A stretch of DNA of 64,000 bases, taken from contig NZ_FMZQ01000013.1 of assembly GCF_900102635.1 (NCBI RefSeq), positions 62,001 to 126,000 of the forward strand, given 5' to 3'. This document shows, one piece after another, positions 26,801 to 35,822 of the stretch (its first letter is position 1; each line of letters begins with the position of its first letter). The notes below the pieces were generated by a model. It was not told the DNA's origin. It searched no databases and was given only the letters and a program-made list of their open reading frames with translations. The translations under genes were made by a program, and so were the position numbers. The DNA is from Ectopseudomonas chengduensis (GTDB lineage: Bacteria; Pseudomonadota; Gammaproteobacteria; Pseudomonadales; Pseudomonadaceae).

Positions 26801-28024
26801 TCAGGCGCGCTCGGCCAGCAGCAGCAGGTTGCGCGGGCTCAGCTGGTAATCGCAGAAGGTGCCCAGCTTCACCCTATAGCCCTGTTCCTGCAGATACAGG
26901 GCGCGGTCGAGCAGTAGCCAGAGTTCCAGTGGCCGGCGGAACAGGTTGCGCAGCAACTCCAGATTGCGCACTTCGGCCAGGCGTTGCCAGCCGCGAGCTT
27001 CCAGCTCCGGCCAGTCCTGCTCACCGGGTAGTGGCACGTCGCGCAGCATGGCGAGGTCATGGCAGAAGCGGGCGAAAGATTTGCTGAACCAGTCGCTGGG
27101 CAGCGACGGCGTTGGCAGGTATTCATCGATGCCGCGTAGCTGGCGTTGCAGCAGATCGAAAGCCAGGCGCCAGGCCATCGACTGATTGCGCTGTCGGCGT
27201 ACACGGGCACCTGCCGTGACGGTCTCGCTCAATGGCAGGCCGAGATCGTCGCGTGAAAGCCGCAATGCGGACGCTTGTGCGGCAGTCGAGAGGGCTTGGT
27301 ACTGCAGGCCGGCGATGCGGTTGTAGCAGCAGGGCGCCACCGCCAGTTGTGGGCATCCGTTGCGGCTGGCCAGTTGCAGCAGGCGGACATGCAGGTCGCC
27401 ACAGGCGTGCAGGGCCACCGGGGTATGTTCTTTCGTCAGGCGTTCGTCGCAATCATCGGCAAGCACATCCTGCCGTAGGTGTGCGGCAGCCAGTCCCAGG
27501 CGTTTGCTCAGTGCGCTACCGGACTCGATCAGTGCTGGATCGTGCTCCAGGCAGGTCAGGTGCTGGTCATCCTGAGTCAGCCAGCGACCGAGGTGGCCCT
27601 TGCCGGCGCACCAGTCGAGCCAGTGCGCGGGGCGCTGGCGAAACTGCAGGTGGCTGGCAAAGGCCTGGATCTGCGCCAGCTTCCTGCCGGGTACATCGAC
27701 GCTCAAGGCGTGCGCGCGCGGCGGACTGTTCAGACTCGGAATTTCGCCCAACTGACTAAGAGCTTGCGCCTGGCGGGCCAGGTCGGGAAAGGGCGCAGGT
27801 GCAGAGAGTGCGAAGGGGCTGTTGTCGCTGGCCTCAGCCTGCTCCAGGGAGCGGCTGCGCAGCCAGGTAGCGAGTTCCGCCAGCTCCGTTTCCCAGGGCA
27901 GCTGCAGGTGATGAAACGGCCGAGGTCGCCAGAGCGCCTGATGCTGCAGAAGAAAACTGTCCAGGGCCCGGAAGCGAGCGAGCAGATCGCCAGAGGTAAG
28001 GATGGGCTCGGACATGGCGCTCAT
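26801..28024 (-). CDS. SAM-dependent methyltransferase (Methyltransf_32-like)
   Basis: A 407-residue protein. A glycine-containing SAM-binding motif (WLDWCAGKGHLGRWLT) is followed by an acidic strand end (LTCLEHDPALI), then VALHACGDLHVRLL and APCCYNRIAG. These motifs match the broad family of class I methyltransferases that includes Methyltransf_32 proteins; the substrate is unknown. Starts at 28024 (ATG) or 28015 (ATG) are both possible. It reads in the same direction as the amino acid ABC transporter, 43 nt downstream of the last permease gene, but it is probably functionally separate. Confidence 0.75.
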   Translation of the reverse strand: MSAMSEPILTSGDLLARFRALDSFLLQHQALWRPRPFHHLQLPWETELAELATWLRSRSLEQAEASDNSPFALSAPAPFPDLARQAQALSQLGEIPSLNSPPRAHALSVDVPGRKLAQIQAFASHLQFRQRPAHWLDWCAGKGHLGRWLTQDDQHLTCLEHDPALIESGSALSKRLGLAAAHLRQDVLADDCDERLTKEHTPVALHACGDLHVRLLQLASRNGCPQLAVAPCCYNRIAGLQYQALSTAAQASALRLSRDDLGLPLSETVTAGARVRRQRNQSMAWRLAFDLLQRQLRGIDEYLPTPSLPSDWFSKSFARFCHDLAMLRDVPLPGEQDWPELEARGWQRLAEVRNLELLRNLFRRPLELWLLLDRALYLQEQGYRVKLGTFCDYQLSPRNLLLLAERA

Positions 28025-28067
28025 GCGTCTGGTTGAACCGGGCTGCCAAGTGGGCCGCCCGATTGGC

Positions 28068-28838
28068 TTAGCGACCCTGGCAGGCGTCGACGCGCAGCCA
28101 GCGCTCCAGCAGGCGGAAGGCGCGCACCAGAACGAAGGCGATGACCAGGTAGAACAGGCCTGCGGCAAAGAAGATCTCCACCGGCAGATAGGTGCGCGCG
28201 ATGATGGTGCGCGCCATGCCGGTCAGCTCCAGCAGCGTCACGGTGCTGGCCAGGGCGCTGGCCTTGAGCATCAGGATCACTTCGTTGCTGTAGGCCGGCA
28301 GGCCGATGCGCGCGGCGCGCGGCAGGATGATGTAGAACATGGTCTTGGCTCGCGACATGCCCAGTGCGCGTGCCGCTTCCACTTCACCGGGTGGCACGGC
28401 CTGGATGGCGCCGCGCAGGATTTCGGCGATATAGGCGGCGGTGTGCAGGGTCATGGTGATGATCGCGCACCAGTACGGTGAGCGCAGGTAGGGCCAGAGT
28501 GGGCCCTGGCGCACGGCGTCGAATTGCGCCAGGCCGTAGTAGACCAAAAACAGCTGTACCAGCAGCGGTGTGCCGCGGAAGAAGAAAATGTAGCCATAGG
28601 GCAGGGCGCGCACGTACCAGTGCTTGGAGGCGCGGGCGATGCCCATCGGCAGTGCGAGGATCAGGCCGGCAACGACCGCGATGGCCACCAGCTCCAGGGT
28701 CAGCAGCGCGCCTTGCGATAGACGCGGCAGCCATTTGATGATCACCGCCCAGTTCAGGCTGGAGAGGCTCGTCCAGAGCGCCAGTGCGATGAGCACGCCT
28801 GCTGCGAGCCAGGCGATGATGGCAGCGTTCTTTCTCAT
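28068..28838 (-). CDS. Amino acid ABC transporter permease (HisM/ArtM type)
   Basis: A 256-residue inner membrane permease with about five TM segments. The HisMQ-type signature is clear: FFFRGTPLLVQLFLVYYGL, then AAYIAEILRGAIQAVPPGEVEAARALGMS, the EAA loop that contacts the ATPase. The frame is open upstream, but the ATG at 28838 overlaps the other permease stop by 4 nt. It pairs with the HisQ-like permease to form the heterodimeric channel for a polar amino acid. Confidence 0.9.
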   Translation of the reverse strand: MRKNAAIIAWLAAGVLIALALWTSLSSLNWAVIIKWLPRLSQGALLTLELVAIAVVAGLILALPMGIARASKHWYVRALPYGYIFFFRGTPLLVQLFLVYYGLAQFDAVRQGPLWPYLRSPYWCAIITMTLHTAAYIAEILRGAIQAVPPGEVEAARALGMSRAKTMFYIILPRAARIGLPAYSNEVILMLKASALASTVTLLELTGMARTIIARTYLPVEIFFAAGLFYLVIAFVLVRAFRLLERWLRVDACQGR

Positions 28839-29530
28839 GAGGCGCTCCGCACGAAGCCACGGCTGGCGCGCTTCTCGAGGTAATGCAGGCCGATCATGGC
28901 GAGCACGGTCAGGCCCAGATAAATGAAGGCTGCGACCATATAAAAAGTGAAGGGCTCCTTGCTGGCGGTCACGGCGATCTGCGAGCGGCGCATGATCTCT
29001 TCCAGGCCAATCACCGACACCAGGGCGGTGTCCTTCATCAGAATCATGAACAGGTTGCCCAGGCCGGGCAGGGCGATGCGCCACATCTGCGGCAGAATCA
29101 GCTTCCAGAGGATACGTGTCTTGGACATGCCGAGTGCCTGGCCGGCTTCGCGGTGGCCCTTGGGGATCGCCAGGATGGCGCCGCGGAACACTTCGGTGGC
29201 GTAGGCACCGAAACACAGGCCGAGGGCAATGGTGCCCGCGGCGAAGGCCGAAAGCTCGAGGCTCTCGACGCCAAGCAGGTCGGCCAGGCTGCGCATCAGG
29301 CCAACCGTGCCGAAATAGATCAGCAGCACCCAGAGCAGTTCGGGTACGCCGCGCACGATGGTGGAATAGCTGCCGCCGAGCCACTGCAGCGGCTTGTACG
29401 GCGAAGTCTTGGCCAGCGCGCCGAGCAGGCCTAGCACCAGACCTACAGCCAGCGCGGACAGCGCCAGTTTGATGGTCATCAGGGTGCCGGCGGCCAGGGC
29501 GGGGCCGAATCCGTGGAGGTCAAAAATCAT
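28835..29530 (-). CDS. Amino acid ABC transporter permease (HisQ/ArtQ type)
   Basis: A 231-residue permease. Seen: GVPELLWVLLIYFGTVG near the first third and AYATEVFRGAILAIPKGHREAGQALGMS, the EAA loop. About five TM helices. It is coupled to the downstream permease by a 4-nt overlap and lies 54 nt after the binding-protein gene. In PAO1 the matching cluster is PA5152-PA5155 as I recall. Confidence 0.9.
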   Translation of the reverse strand: MIFDLHGFGPALAAGTLMTIKLALSALAVGLVLGLLGALAKTSPYKPLQWLGGSYSTIVRGVPELLWVLLIYFGTVGLMRSLADLLGVESLELSAFAAGTIALGLCFGAYATEVFRGAILAIPKGHREAGQALGMSKTRILWKLILPQMWRIALPGLGNLFMILMKDTALVSVIGLEEIMRRSQIAVTASKEPFTFYMVAAFIYLGLTVLAMIGLHYLEKRASRGFVRSAS

Positions 29531-29584
29531 CGGAGGGCTCGGGCAACTGCGCCGCCCAATGGGCGGCGCGGTGCCTTCAGGTCA

Positions 29585-30337
29585 TCAGTAGATGCTGAAC
29601 GGGAAGTACTTGTCGTTGATCTGCTTGTAGGTGCCGTCTTCGATGATGGCTTGCAGAGCGGCGTTCAGCTTCTCGCGCAGCGGATCGCCCTTGCGTACGG
29701 CGATACCGATCTTGTCGTTGTCGAATACTGGGTCGCCCTTGAATTCGAACTCTTTGCCGGCGTCGCTCTTGAGCCATTCCCAGTTGACGAAGGTGTCGGC
29801 CAGCACGCCGTCGAGGCGGCCGGAGGCCAGGTCGAGGTAGGCGTTTTCCTGGGTGTCGTACAGCTTGATGTCGACCACCTTGCCCAGGTTGTCTTCCAGC
29901 CAGGTACCGGCGATGGTCGCGCGCTGGGCGCCGATCACCTTGCCCTTGAGGCTGGCTTCGTCCGTCTTGAAATCGGCCGACTTGGGTGCGATGAACTGCA
30001 GTTTGTTGGTGTAGTAGGGCTCGGTGAAGTCCACCGCCGCCTTGCGCTCCTCGGTGATCGACATCGAAGCGATCAGGAAGTCGAATTTCTTGGCGTTCAG
30101 GGCCGGGATGATGCCATCCCAGTCAGAGGTGACCACTTCGCACTCGGCCTGCATCTTGGCGCACAGCGCCTGGCCGATTTCCACGTCGAAGCCGGTGACC
30201 TTGCCACTGGCGTCGATCAGGTTGAAGGGTGGGTAGGCGCCTTCGGTGCCGAGTTTCAGTTTGTCAGCTGCGACAGCGCTGGTGCCGAAAGCCAGGGTAG
30301 CGGCTGCGGCCAGCAGGATCTTCTTATAGTTCTGCAT
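29585..30337 (-). CDS. Periplasmic binding protein for a polar amino acid (lysine/arginine/ornithine/histidine type)
   Basis: A 250-residue SBP_bac_3 protein with a signal peptide (cleavage near residue 23, after AVAA). Seen: LGTEGAYPPFNLIDASGKVTGFDVEIG at the start of the mature protein and DFLIASMSITEERKAAVDFTEPYY, the amino acid-binding signature. A cysteine pair near residues 58-65 (CAKMQAEC) is like that in LAO-type proteins. The exact ligand is not resolved; basic amino acids are likely from the family. Confidence 0.88.
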   Translation of the reverse strand: MQNYKKILLAAAATLAFGTSAVAADKLKLGTEGAYPPFNLIDASGKVTGFDVEIGQALCAKMQAECEVVTSDWDGIIPALNAKKFDFLIASMSITEERKAAVDFTEPYYTNKLQFIAPKSADFKTDEASLKGKVIGAQRATIAGTWLEDNLGKVVDIKLYDTQENAYLDLASGRLDGVLADTFVNWEWLKSDAGKEFEFKGDPVFDNDKIGIAVRKGDPLREKLNAALQAIIEDGTYKQINDKYFPFSIY

Positions 30338-30352
30338 GCATGTTGCTCCGTG

Positions 30353-31126
30353 TTAGCGATTGCTGGACATGAATTGTTTACAGCGTGCCGAGTTGGGGTT
30401 GTCAAATACCTGGGCGGGTGGCCCCTGTTCCTCGACCAGGCCCTGGTGGAGAAACACCACCTCGCTGGAAACCTGGCGAGCGAAACCCATTTCATGGGTC
30501 ACCAGCAGCATGGTGCGACCCTCGTCGGCAAGCGCGCGAATCACATTAAGCACTTCTTGTACCATCTCCGGGTCGAGCGCCGAAGTGGGCTCGTCGAACA
30601 GGATCACCTTCGGCTGCATGGCCAGGGTGCGGGCAATGGCCGCGCGCTGCTGCTGGCCGCCGGAAAGCTGGTTGGGGTAGACGTGACGTTTGTCGGCGAT
30701 GCCGACCTTGGCCAGCAGCGCTTCGGCCACCTCGATGGCCTCGGCCTTGCTCTGGCCGAGTACGCGACGCGGCGCCTCGATGATGTTGTCGAGCACGCTC
30801 ATGTGCGGCCACAGGTTGAAATTCTGGAAGACGAAACCGATCTCGCTGCGCAGGCGGTTGATCTGCCTGTTGTCGGCAGCAACCAGATCGCCATTCTTCG
30901 CGGCCTTGAGCTTGAGCTCCTCGCCAGCGACGAAAATCTGACCCTTGTGCGGGTTTTCCAGCAGATTGATGCAGCGCAGGAAGGTGGACTTGCCGGAGCC
31001 GGAAGAGCCGAGAATGGAGATGACGTCGCCGTCTTTGGCCGTCAGGGAAATACCCTTGAGCACTTCGAGATCGCCGTAGCGTTTGTGCAGGTTGCGGATT
31101 TCCAGCGCGGGCGTCGCCTCGGCCAT
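30353..31126 (-). CDS. Amino acid ABC transporter ATP-binding protein
   Basis: A 257-residue nucleotide-binding subunit. Walker A GSSGSGKST, Q-loop FQNFNLWPH, signature LSGGQQQR, Walker B VILFDEPTSALD and H-loop THEM are all intact. It is the first gene of the four-gene transporter set; order ATPase, binding protein, two permeases. The ATG at 31126 gives the standard family N-terminus and follows an AGAGGACCCC stretch; upstream in-frame sequence is not family-like. Confidence 0.92.
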   Translation of the reverse strand: MAEATPALEIRNLHKRYGDLEVLKGISLTAKDGDVISILGSSGSGKSTFLRCINLLENPHKGQIFVAGEELKLKAAKNGDLVAADNRQINRLRSEIGFVFQNFNLWPHMSVLDNIIEAPRRVLGQSKAEAIEVAEALLAKVGIADKRHVYPNQLSGGQQQRAAIARTLAMQPKVILFDEPTSALDPEMVQEVLNVIRALADEGRTMLLVTHEMGFARQVSSEVVFLHQGLVEEQGPPAQVFDNPNSARCKQFMSSNR

Positions 31127-31379
31127 GGGGTGGGGTCCTCTTCTTCTTCGAATGCGCTCCGGCGTACGGCGGGCCGTCCTGGCTGGCGGCCAAGCTAGCA
31201 TAGCGTTTCCGTGACCGCCAAGCCGTTTGCCGGGCGATAGAGGGTCGCTGGGTCGCAGGTGTCGCCTGGTTACAGTTGCTTGTCGCGCAGATGCAAAACG
31301 AGCCAATCAACGTACGTCGTTCAAATACAGCTCGACCATGTCATCAATGTGCTGCTCATGTTTTGAGCAATGCATTGAC
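31127..31379. other. Leader/promoter region of the amino acid transporter, no gene seen
   Basis: This stretch should hold the promoter for the minus-strand transporter operon. I find no convincing promoter motif and no coding sequence with family resemblance. Its right edge runs into the 21-bp tandem repeat. Confidence 0.4.
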
Positions 31380-31486
31380 GAGGTCACTCGTATTTACGCC
31401 GAGGTCACCTGCATTTGCTCGGAGGTCACTCGTATTTACAGGGTAAGTCACCTGTATTTGCCGCTGAGCTCACCCGTATTTGAGGC
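31380..31486. repeat. Five-unit 21-bp tandem repeat
   Basis: Units begin at 31380, 31401, 31422, 31443 and 31466, each 21 bp, with 2 extra bases between the fourth and fifth. The consensus is GAGGTCACYYGTATTTRC plus three variable bases; TCAC and ATTT are kept in all five. It is non-coding as far as I can tell and lies between the transporter promoter region and tRNA-Phe. Confidence 0.85.
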
Positions 31487-31582
31487 GAGATAGCGATTAT
31501 TCGGTTGCGCTGCTACGGGGCAAGAGACGCCAAGTCCATCTTTGTACGACCATAAGGACGCAGCGTGGAGGTTTAGAAACAG

Positions 31583-31614
31583 AAAACCCCCGACACCAGT
31601 GGTATCGGGGGTTT
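31583..31614 (-). terminator. Rho-independent terminator after tRNA-Phe
   Basis: A long stem of about 14 bp (AAACCCCCGATACC with its near complement) followed on the minus strand by a TTTT-containing tail, 10 nt after the tRNA 3' end. Confidence 0.85.
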
Positions 31615-31623
31615 CGGTATTCA

Positions 31624-31699
31624 TGGTGCCCAGGGACGGAATCGAACCGCCGACACGGGGATTTTCAATCCCCTGCTCTACCAACTGAGCTACCTGGGC
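31624..31699 (-). tRNA. tRNA-Phe (anticodon GAA)
   Basis: The 76-nt minus-strand cloverleaf has acceptor stem GCCCAGG/CCTGGGC, D-arm AGCTCAGTTGGTAGAGC, anticodon stem-loop GGGGA-TTGAAAA-TCCCC with anticodon GAA, T-arm GGTTCGATTCC, and an encoded CCA. Confidence 0.97.
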
Positions 31700-31887
31700 C
31701 AACGGGGCGCTATTAGACGGATTTGAAGGGTCAGTGTCAAGCGCGGGTTTGAAAAATATTTAATTATTTCGGGCGCTTAGGTTCGTGAGGGGTAGGGTGC
31801 GCCGTGCGCACCGCTATCGAGAGCCCGGCGGCTGGTGTGTGGAAATACCAGTTCCTGTCGCGGCTAAAGCCCCTCCCACAGGCATGC

Positions 31888-32160
31888 TTATTCGCTTGGC
31901 GGCACGTAGCCTTCGGCCTGGGCGTATTCCTCGCCGGAGAGGAACTTGTCCATCTCGGTCTGCAGGAACTTGCGATCTTCGGCGTTCATCATGTTCAGGC
32001 GGCGCTCGTTGATCAGCATGGTCTGGTGCTTCTGCCATTCGTCCCAGGCCTGCTTGGAAACGTTGGCGAAGATGTCTTCGCCCTTGGGGCCGGGGTAGGG
32101 CGCGCGATCCAGGCCGGGCAGTTCCTGTTTGTATTTGCGGCACTGTACGGTGCGGGTCAT
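31888..32160 (-). CDS. yggX: Fe(II)/Fe-S trafficking and oxidative damage protection protein
   Basis: A 90-residue cytoplasmic protein. The N-terminus MTRTVQCRKYKQELPGLDRAP has the single conserved Cys7, and DIFANVSKQAWDEWQKHQTMLINE is the family core. YggX protects Fe-S clusters from oxidation and helps iron trafficking. It overlaps the mutY stop by 4 nt; the mutY-yggX pairing is conserved in gammaproteobacteria and fits, because MutY is an Fe-S enzyme that repairs oxidative damage. Confidence 0.95.
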   Translation of the reverse strand: MTRTVQCRKYKQELPGLDRAPYPGPKGEDIFANVSKQAWDEWQKHQTMLINERRLNMMNAEDRKFLQTEMDKFLSGEEYAQAEGYVPPSE

Positions 32161-33224
32161 GTCGGTTCTCCAGCGGTAATGGCTTGCGCCGCGCGTTTCA
32201 GCAGCTTCTTCACCGGGGCGGCGAGGCCCAGGCGCGGCGGGGTGGCGAGGTTATACCAGAGCCAGTCGACCTCGGCCACGCGGCTGGGTTGCTCGGTGGT
32301 TTCGATCAGCCAGGGTTCGATGGCCAGTTGGAAGTGGCTGAAGGTGTGGGTCAGGCCTTCCAGTTCGCGGCGTGCGCCGAATGTGAGCTGTTGCTGCTGG
32401 CCGAGGCTTTCGAGCTGAGCGAGATCGTCCAGCTCTGGCAGGCTCCACAGGCCGCCCCACAGGCCAGTGGTCGGGCGGCGATAGAGCAGGATGTCACCGG
32501 AATTGTTAACCAGAATCGGCATCAGGGTGCGTTTCTGCGGCAGCGTCTTGCGTGGCTTCGGTATGGGATAGCGGATTTCCAGACCGAGCAGATGGGCCTG
32601 GCAGCCGCTGCGCACCGGGCACAGCAGGCAGGTCGGCTTGCTGCGGGTGCACAGGGTGGCGCCGAGGTCCATCATCGCCTGGGTGTAGTGGTTGACCCGT
32701 TCGTGCGGGGTGAAGCGCTCGGCGACGTCCCACAGCTGTTTGGCCACCTTCGGCTCGCCCGGATAGCCCTCCTGCGCCACGTAGCGCGCCAGCACGCGCT
32801 TGACGTTGCCGTCGAGGATCGGCGCACGCATGTCCATGCTCAGGCTGGCGATGGCGCCGGCGGTGGAGCGGCCGATACCGGGCAGTTCGCTGAGCGCATC
32901 GACGTTGCGCGGGAACTCGCCGCCGTGCTCACGCATGACGATCTGCGCCGTTTTCTGCAGGTTGCGGGCGCGGGTGTAGTAGCCCAGGCCCGTCCACAGG
33001 TGCAGCACTTCGTCTTCCGGCGCTTCGGCGAGGTCGCGCACCGTGGGGAGCGCGGCCATAAAACGGTCGAAGTAGCCGAGTACGGTGCTGACCTGGGTCT
33101 GCTGCAGCATGATTTCCGAGACCCAGACGCGATACGGCGTGATGTTCTGCTGCCAGGGTAGATCCTTGCGCCCGTGCTGGTCGTACCAGGCCAGTACGGC
33201 GCCGTTGAATTGCTCGGGACTCAT
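32157..33224 (-). CDS. mutY: Adenine DNA glycosylase
   Basis: A 355-residue enzyme that removes adenine mispaired with 8-oxoguanine. Seen: catalytic Glu37 (WVSEIMLQQTQV), helix-hairpin-helix LSELPGIGRSTAGA, catalytic Asp138 (ILDGNVKRVL), the Fe-S cluster ligands C-x6-C-x2-C-x5-C (CTRSKPTCLLCPVRSGC), and a C-terminal NUDIX-like 8-oxoG recognition domain (about 230-345). The ATG at 33224 overlaps the asmA stop by 4 nt. All key residues are intact. Confidence 0.96.
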   Translation of the reverse strand: MSPEQFNGAVLAWYDQHGRKDLPWQQNITPYRVWVSEIMLQQTQVSTVLGYFDRFMAALPTVRDLAEAPEDEVLHLWTGLGYYTRARNLQKTAQIVMREHGGEFPRNVDALSELPGIGRSTAGAIASLSMDMRAPILDGNVKRVLARYVAQEGYPGEPKVAKQLWDVAERFTPHERVNHYTQAMMDLGATLCTRSKPTCLLCPVRSGCQAHLLGLEIRYPIPKPRKTLPQKRTLMPILVNNSGDILLYRRPTTGLWGGLWSLPELDDLAQLESLGQQQQLTFGARRELEGLTHTFSHFQLAIEPWLIETTEQPSRVAEVDWLWYNLATPPRLGLAAPVKKLLKRAAQAITAGEPT

Positions 33225-35446
33225 CGGTTGAACAGGCCCTTGAGTGCGTCTTTCAGATCCGGGCTGACCTTGTCGCCGAGTTTTTCTTCCAACTTCTCGG
33301 TCAGCTTGTTGCCGGCCAGGCGTGCAGCGATCTTGCCGAGGCCGTCCTGATCCAGGCGGCAGGCCTTGGCGCCCAGCTCCAGCGGGCCACGGCAGCGCAG
33401 CGGCCATTCGATGCCGACATAGCGCTCGTTGACCTGGCAGGCTGGGTCGGGCATTTCGCGCTGGTCGCCTTCGAGGGTGACGCCGACCTTGTAATCGAGG
33501 CCGAGCACACGCAGATCCAGATCGCCATTACCGCTGACTGCCAGGCCCGGTACCTGAGCCTTAAGGTCGGGGTTGTGGGCGACGCCGTCGCGCACGCTGA
33601 GGCTGCCGGTAAGCTCACGGAAAGGGGTGTCCTTGCCGGTTGGCGGGTTGCTCAGCGCCTTGCGGTTGAGGGTGGCGATGCCGCGGCACAGCTGCTGCTC
33701 GAGATTGGCGTCGACCAGCACGCCATCATTGAGGGCGAAGCTGGCGGTGCCATTGAGCGCTTCGATCCACTCCTTCTGGCTGTTGCCACGGGTGTTGAAC
33801 TTGGCGTCGAGGTCGAGCTGCCCTTTGATCGGGGCAGGTTGATCTTCCTTCTTCAGTAGCGGTTCCAGCGGCATGCGGGTCAGGCGCTGTTCCAGACTGA
33901 GCATCGGCTCGGCCTGGCGCACATCGATGCGGCCATTACCGACGAAGCTGCCGCCCTGCAGTTTGCCGCGCGCTTCTTCCACGGTGATCAGGCCGCCACG
34001 GCCATTGGCCTTGAGGTTGACGTCGCTGAGCTGATGCTTGTCATAGGTGAGCTGGGCGAGGCTGAGGGCCAGTTGCAGGTCGAGTTTGCGCAGGTGATCC
34101 ACCGGCAGCACTTTCTCGCTGCTCCAGGCTTGCTGGGTCGGCGCATTGGGCAGCGGGGTGGTGCCGTCCTTGCCGGCGTCAGCGATGCTTTCCTTGACTT
34201 CGGCCTTGCGTGCGGCAGCGGCGCTGTCCTGGGTTTTGGGCGGCAGGTAGCGGTTCAGATCGAGCTTGTCGCCCTTGAGGTCAGCGCGCAGGGCCTGTTT
34301 GGCGAAGTCGGTGACGCCGAGGTTGCCGCTGAAGGTGCTGCCGTCGAGCTTGAGGTTGAGTTCTTCGAGCATCATGCCCTTGCTCGACCCATTGAGGCGG
34401 CTGACCAGTTCGAACTGGTTGAGGCTATCGCTGGCCTGCATGGCTGGCAGTTCGACGCCGACACCTTCGAGGAATTCACGCAGGTTGAGCGAGGCGATGG
34501 ACAGGCCGCCGGAAATCTTCGCGTCCTTGTCCAACTCACGTGCCTTGATCTCGCCTAGGGCGCGCAGCTGGTTGGCGGAGAGCTTGAGGCCATTCCATTC
34601 GGCGACGTTGGCGGCCAGGTCGACCAGCAGTTGGCCCTGGGCGGAGAAATTCAGGGTCTTGCCCTTGAGCGGCTCGCCCGAGGCTTCGCCAGCCAGTTTG
34701 AGGTCTTCGAACTGGTAGCGTTTGAGCGCGCGGTCGAAACGCAGCTGGCCTTCAACCTCGCTGCGTGCGCGCAGCACTGGCTGGTTGGTGCCGAAGAAGG
34801 CACTGAGCTTGACCGGGATACTGGCGCCTTCGCGGATGGCGCCGGTTTTCAGCTCGATATTCTCGACGGTGAATTGCTGGCCTTTCTGCGCGTCGCTGTA
34901 GTCGATGCGCGAGTTGCTCAGGGTCAGGCTGTCGATATCCAGCTTGACCGGCTGGCCGGCTGGTTTGTCACTCGGCTGGCTTGGCGGCGTTTCTTCGCTC
35001 GGCGCCGGCTCGCTGGGCGTTTGCTGTGGCGCACTGGCCTGGGCCGGGCGGCCAACGCCTTCCCAGTTGCCATGGCCTTTATCGTCACGCTGCAGGTTGA
35101 GGTTGAGGCCATCGACGCGGATGTCGCTCATCTGCACTTCCTTGCGCAGCAGCGGCATCACGCGGACGGAAAGGCCGATCATGCGCAGGTCGGCGAACGG
35201 TTTGTCCGGGGTGTCGGCGCTGGCCAGGGTGGCGTCGGTCAGCTCCAGGCCCAGCCAGGGGAACAGGCTCCAGCCGATGTCGCCCCTGAGCTGCAGCTCG
35301 AGGTTGGCCTTGTCGCGGGCGATCTGGCGGATCTCGTCCTTGTAGTCGTTGGGGTCGAACAGATGAGTCAAGGCGAACAGCAGCGCCACTACGATCAGCA
35401 GCAAGCCGAGAAAGAAAAGGCCCAGAATCTTGCCTAACGCTTTCAT
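33221..35446 (-). CDS. asmA: AsmA-family protein
   Basis: A 741-residue protein anchored by an N-terminal TM helix (about residues 5-27, LGLFFLGLLLIVVALLFAL) with a long beta-rich periplasmic part. A proline/serine/glutamate-rich linker lies near residues 135-165. The N-terminal DPNDYKDEI motif and C-terminal AsmA_2-type region fit the AsmA family, which is implicated in outer membrane assembly and phospholipid transport. The ATG at 35446 is preceded by an AGGAC-like stretch. A perfect TATAAT on the minus strand at 35499-35504 may be its -10 element. Confidence 0.85.
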   Translation of the reverse strand: MKALGKILGLFFLGLLLIVVALLFALTHLFDPNDYKDEIRQIARDKANLELQLRGDIGWSLFPWLGLELTDATLASADTPDKPFADLRMIGLSVRVMPLLRKEVQMSDIRVDGLNLNLQRDDKGHGNWEGVGRPAQASAPQQTPSEPAPSEETPPSQPSDKPAGQPVKLDIDSLTLSNSRIDYSDAQKGQQFTVENIELKTGAIREGASIPVKLSAFFGTNQPVLRARSEVEGQLRFDRALKRYQFEDLKLAGEASGEPLKGKTLNFSAQGQLLVDLAANVAEWNGLKLSANQLRALGEIKARELDKDAKISGGLSIASLNLREFLEGVGVELPAMQASDSLNQFELVSRLNGSSKGMMLEELNLKLDGSTFSGNLGVTDFAKQALRADLKGDKLDLNRYLPPKTQDSAAAARKAEVKESIADAGKDGTTPLPNAPTQQAWSSEKVLPVDHLRKLDLQLALSLAQLTYDKHQLSDVNLKANGRGGLITVEEARGKLQGGSFVGNGRIDVRQAEPMLSLEQRLTRMPLEPLLKKEDQPAPIKGQLDLDAKFNTRGNSQKEWIEALNGTASFALNDGVLVDANLEQQLCRGIATLNRKALSNPPTGKDTPFRELTGSLSVRDGVAHNPDLKAQVPGLAVSGNGDLDLRVLGLDYKVGVTLEGDQREMPDPACQVNERYVGIEWPLRCRGPLELGAKACRLDQDGLGKIAARLAGNKLTEKLEEKLGDKVSPDLKDALKGLFNR

Positions 35447-35822
35447 GAACGGGTCCTTGGTTTCGAGAGCTGGAATGGCGGTGTGCAGAAGACTGCCGAT
35501 TATAGCGTCATGCCGCCATGTCCAGGCGCCTGCTTGAGGCGCTGAACAGGGATTGGCTCGAGCTTGGATCGGAATAGGTTCGAGCGGTTCCCCGCAGCTG
35601 CGCCGTGCCGCGGATTGGCAGTGGTATCGACGCCATCTATCACGCAATAGATGAAGTCTTTTGGGTTTTTGCGTAAAAAGCAAAAAATCTGCATAAATTG
35701 ATAAAAATTGACTTCTTGCGCGGCGATTTGTCGCGCCCCGGTGCTACTCTCCGCAAGCTTTTACCTCGGCGAGTCTATGCGATTGCCCTTGCTTGCTCGT
35801 AACTAAAAGAAGAGACCTATCT
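35447..35822. other. Divergent asmA / transporter intergenic region, no gene seen
   Basis: This 376-bp gap separates divergent genes and should hold both promoters. Seen: a minus-strand TATAAT at 35499-35504 and an AT-rich block at about 35655-35712, unusual for this GC-rich window, containing TTGACT at 35708-35713. I cannot assign a full promoter for the + strand gene. Confidence 0.4.

Noticed and set aside
31380..31486. CRISPR array
   Set aside because: The repeats are directly adjacent with no spacers, and no cas genes are present.
31227..31493. 88-codon frame with 7-residue repeats (EVTRIYA type)
   Set aside because: The peptide repeat is just the 21-bp DNA repeat translated. There is no Shine-Dalgarno and no known homology.
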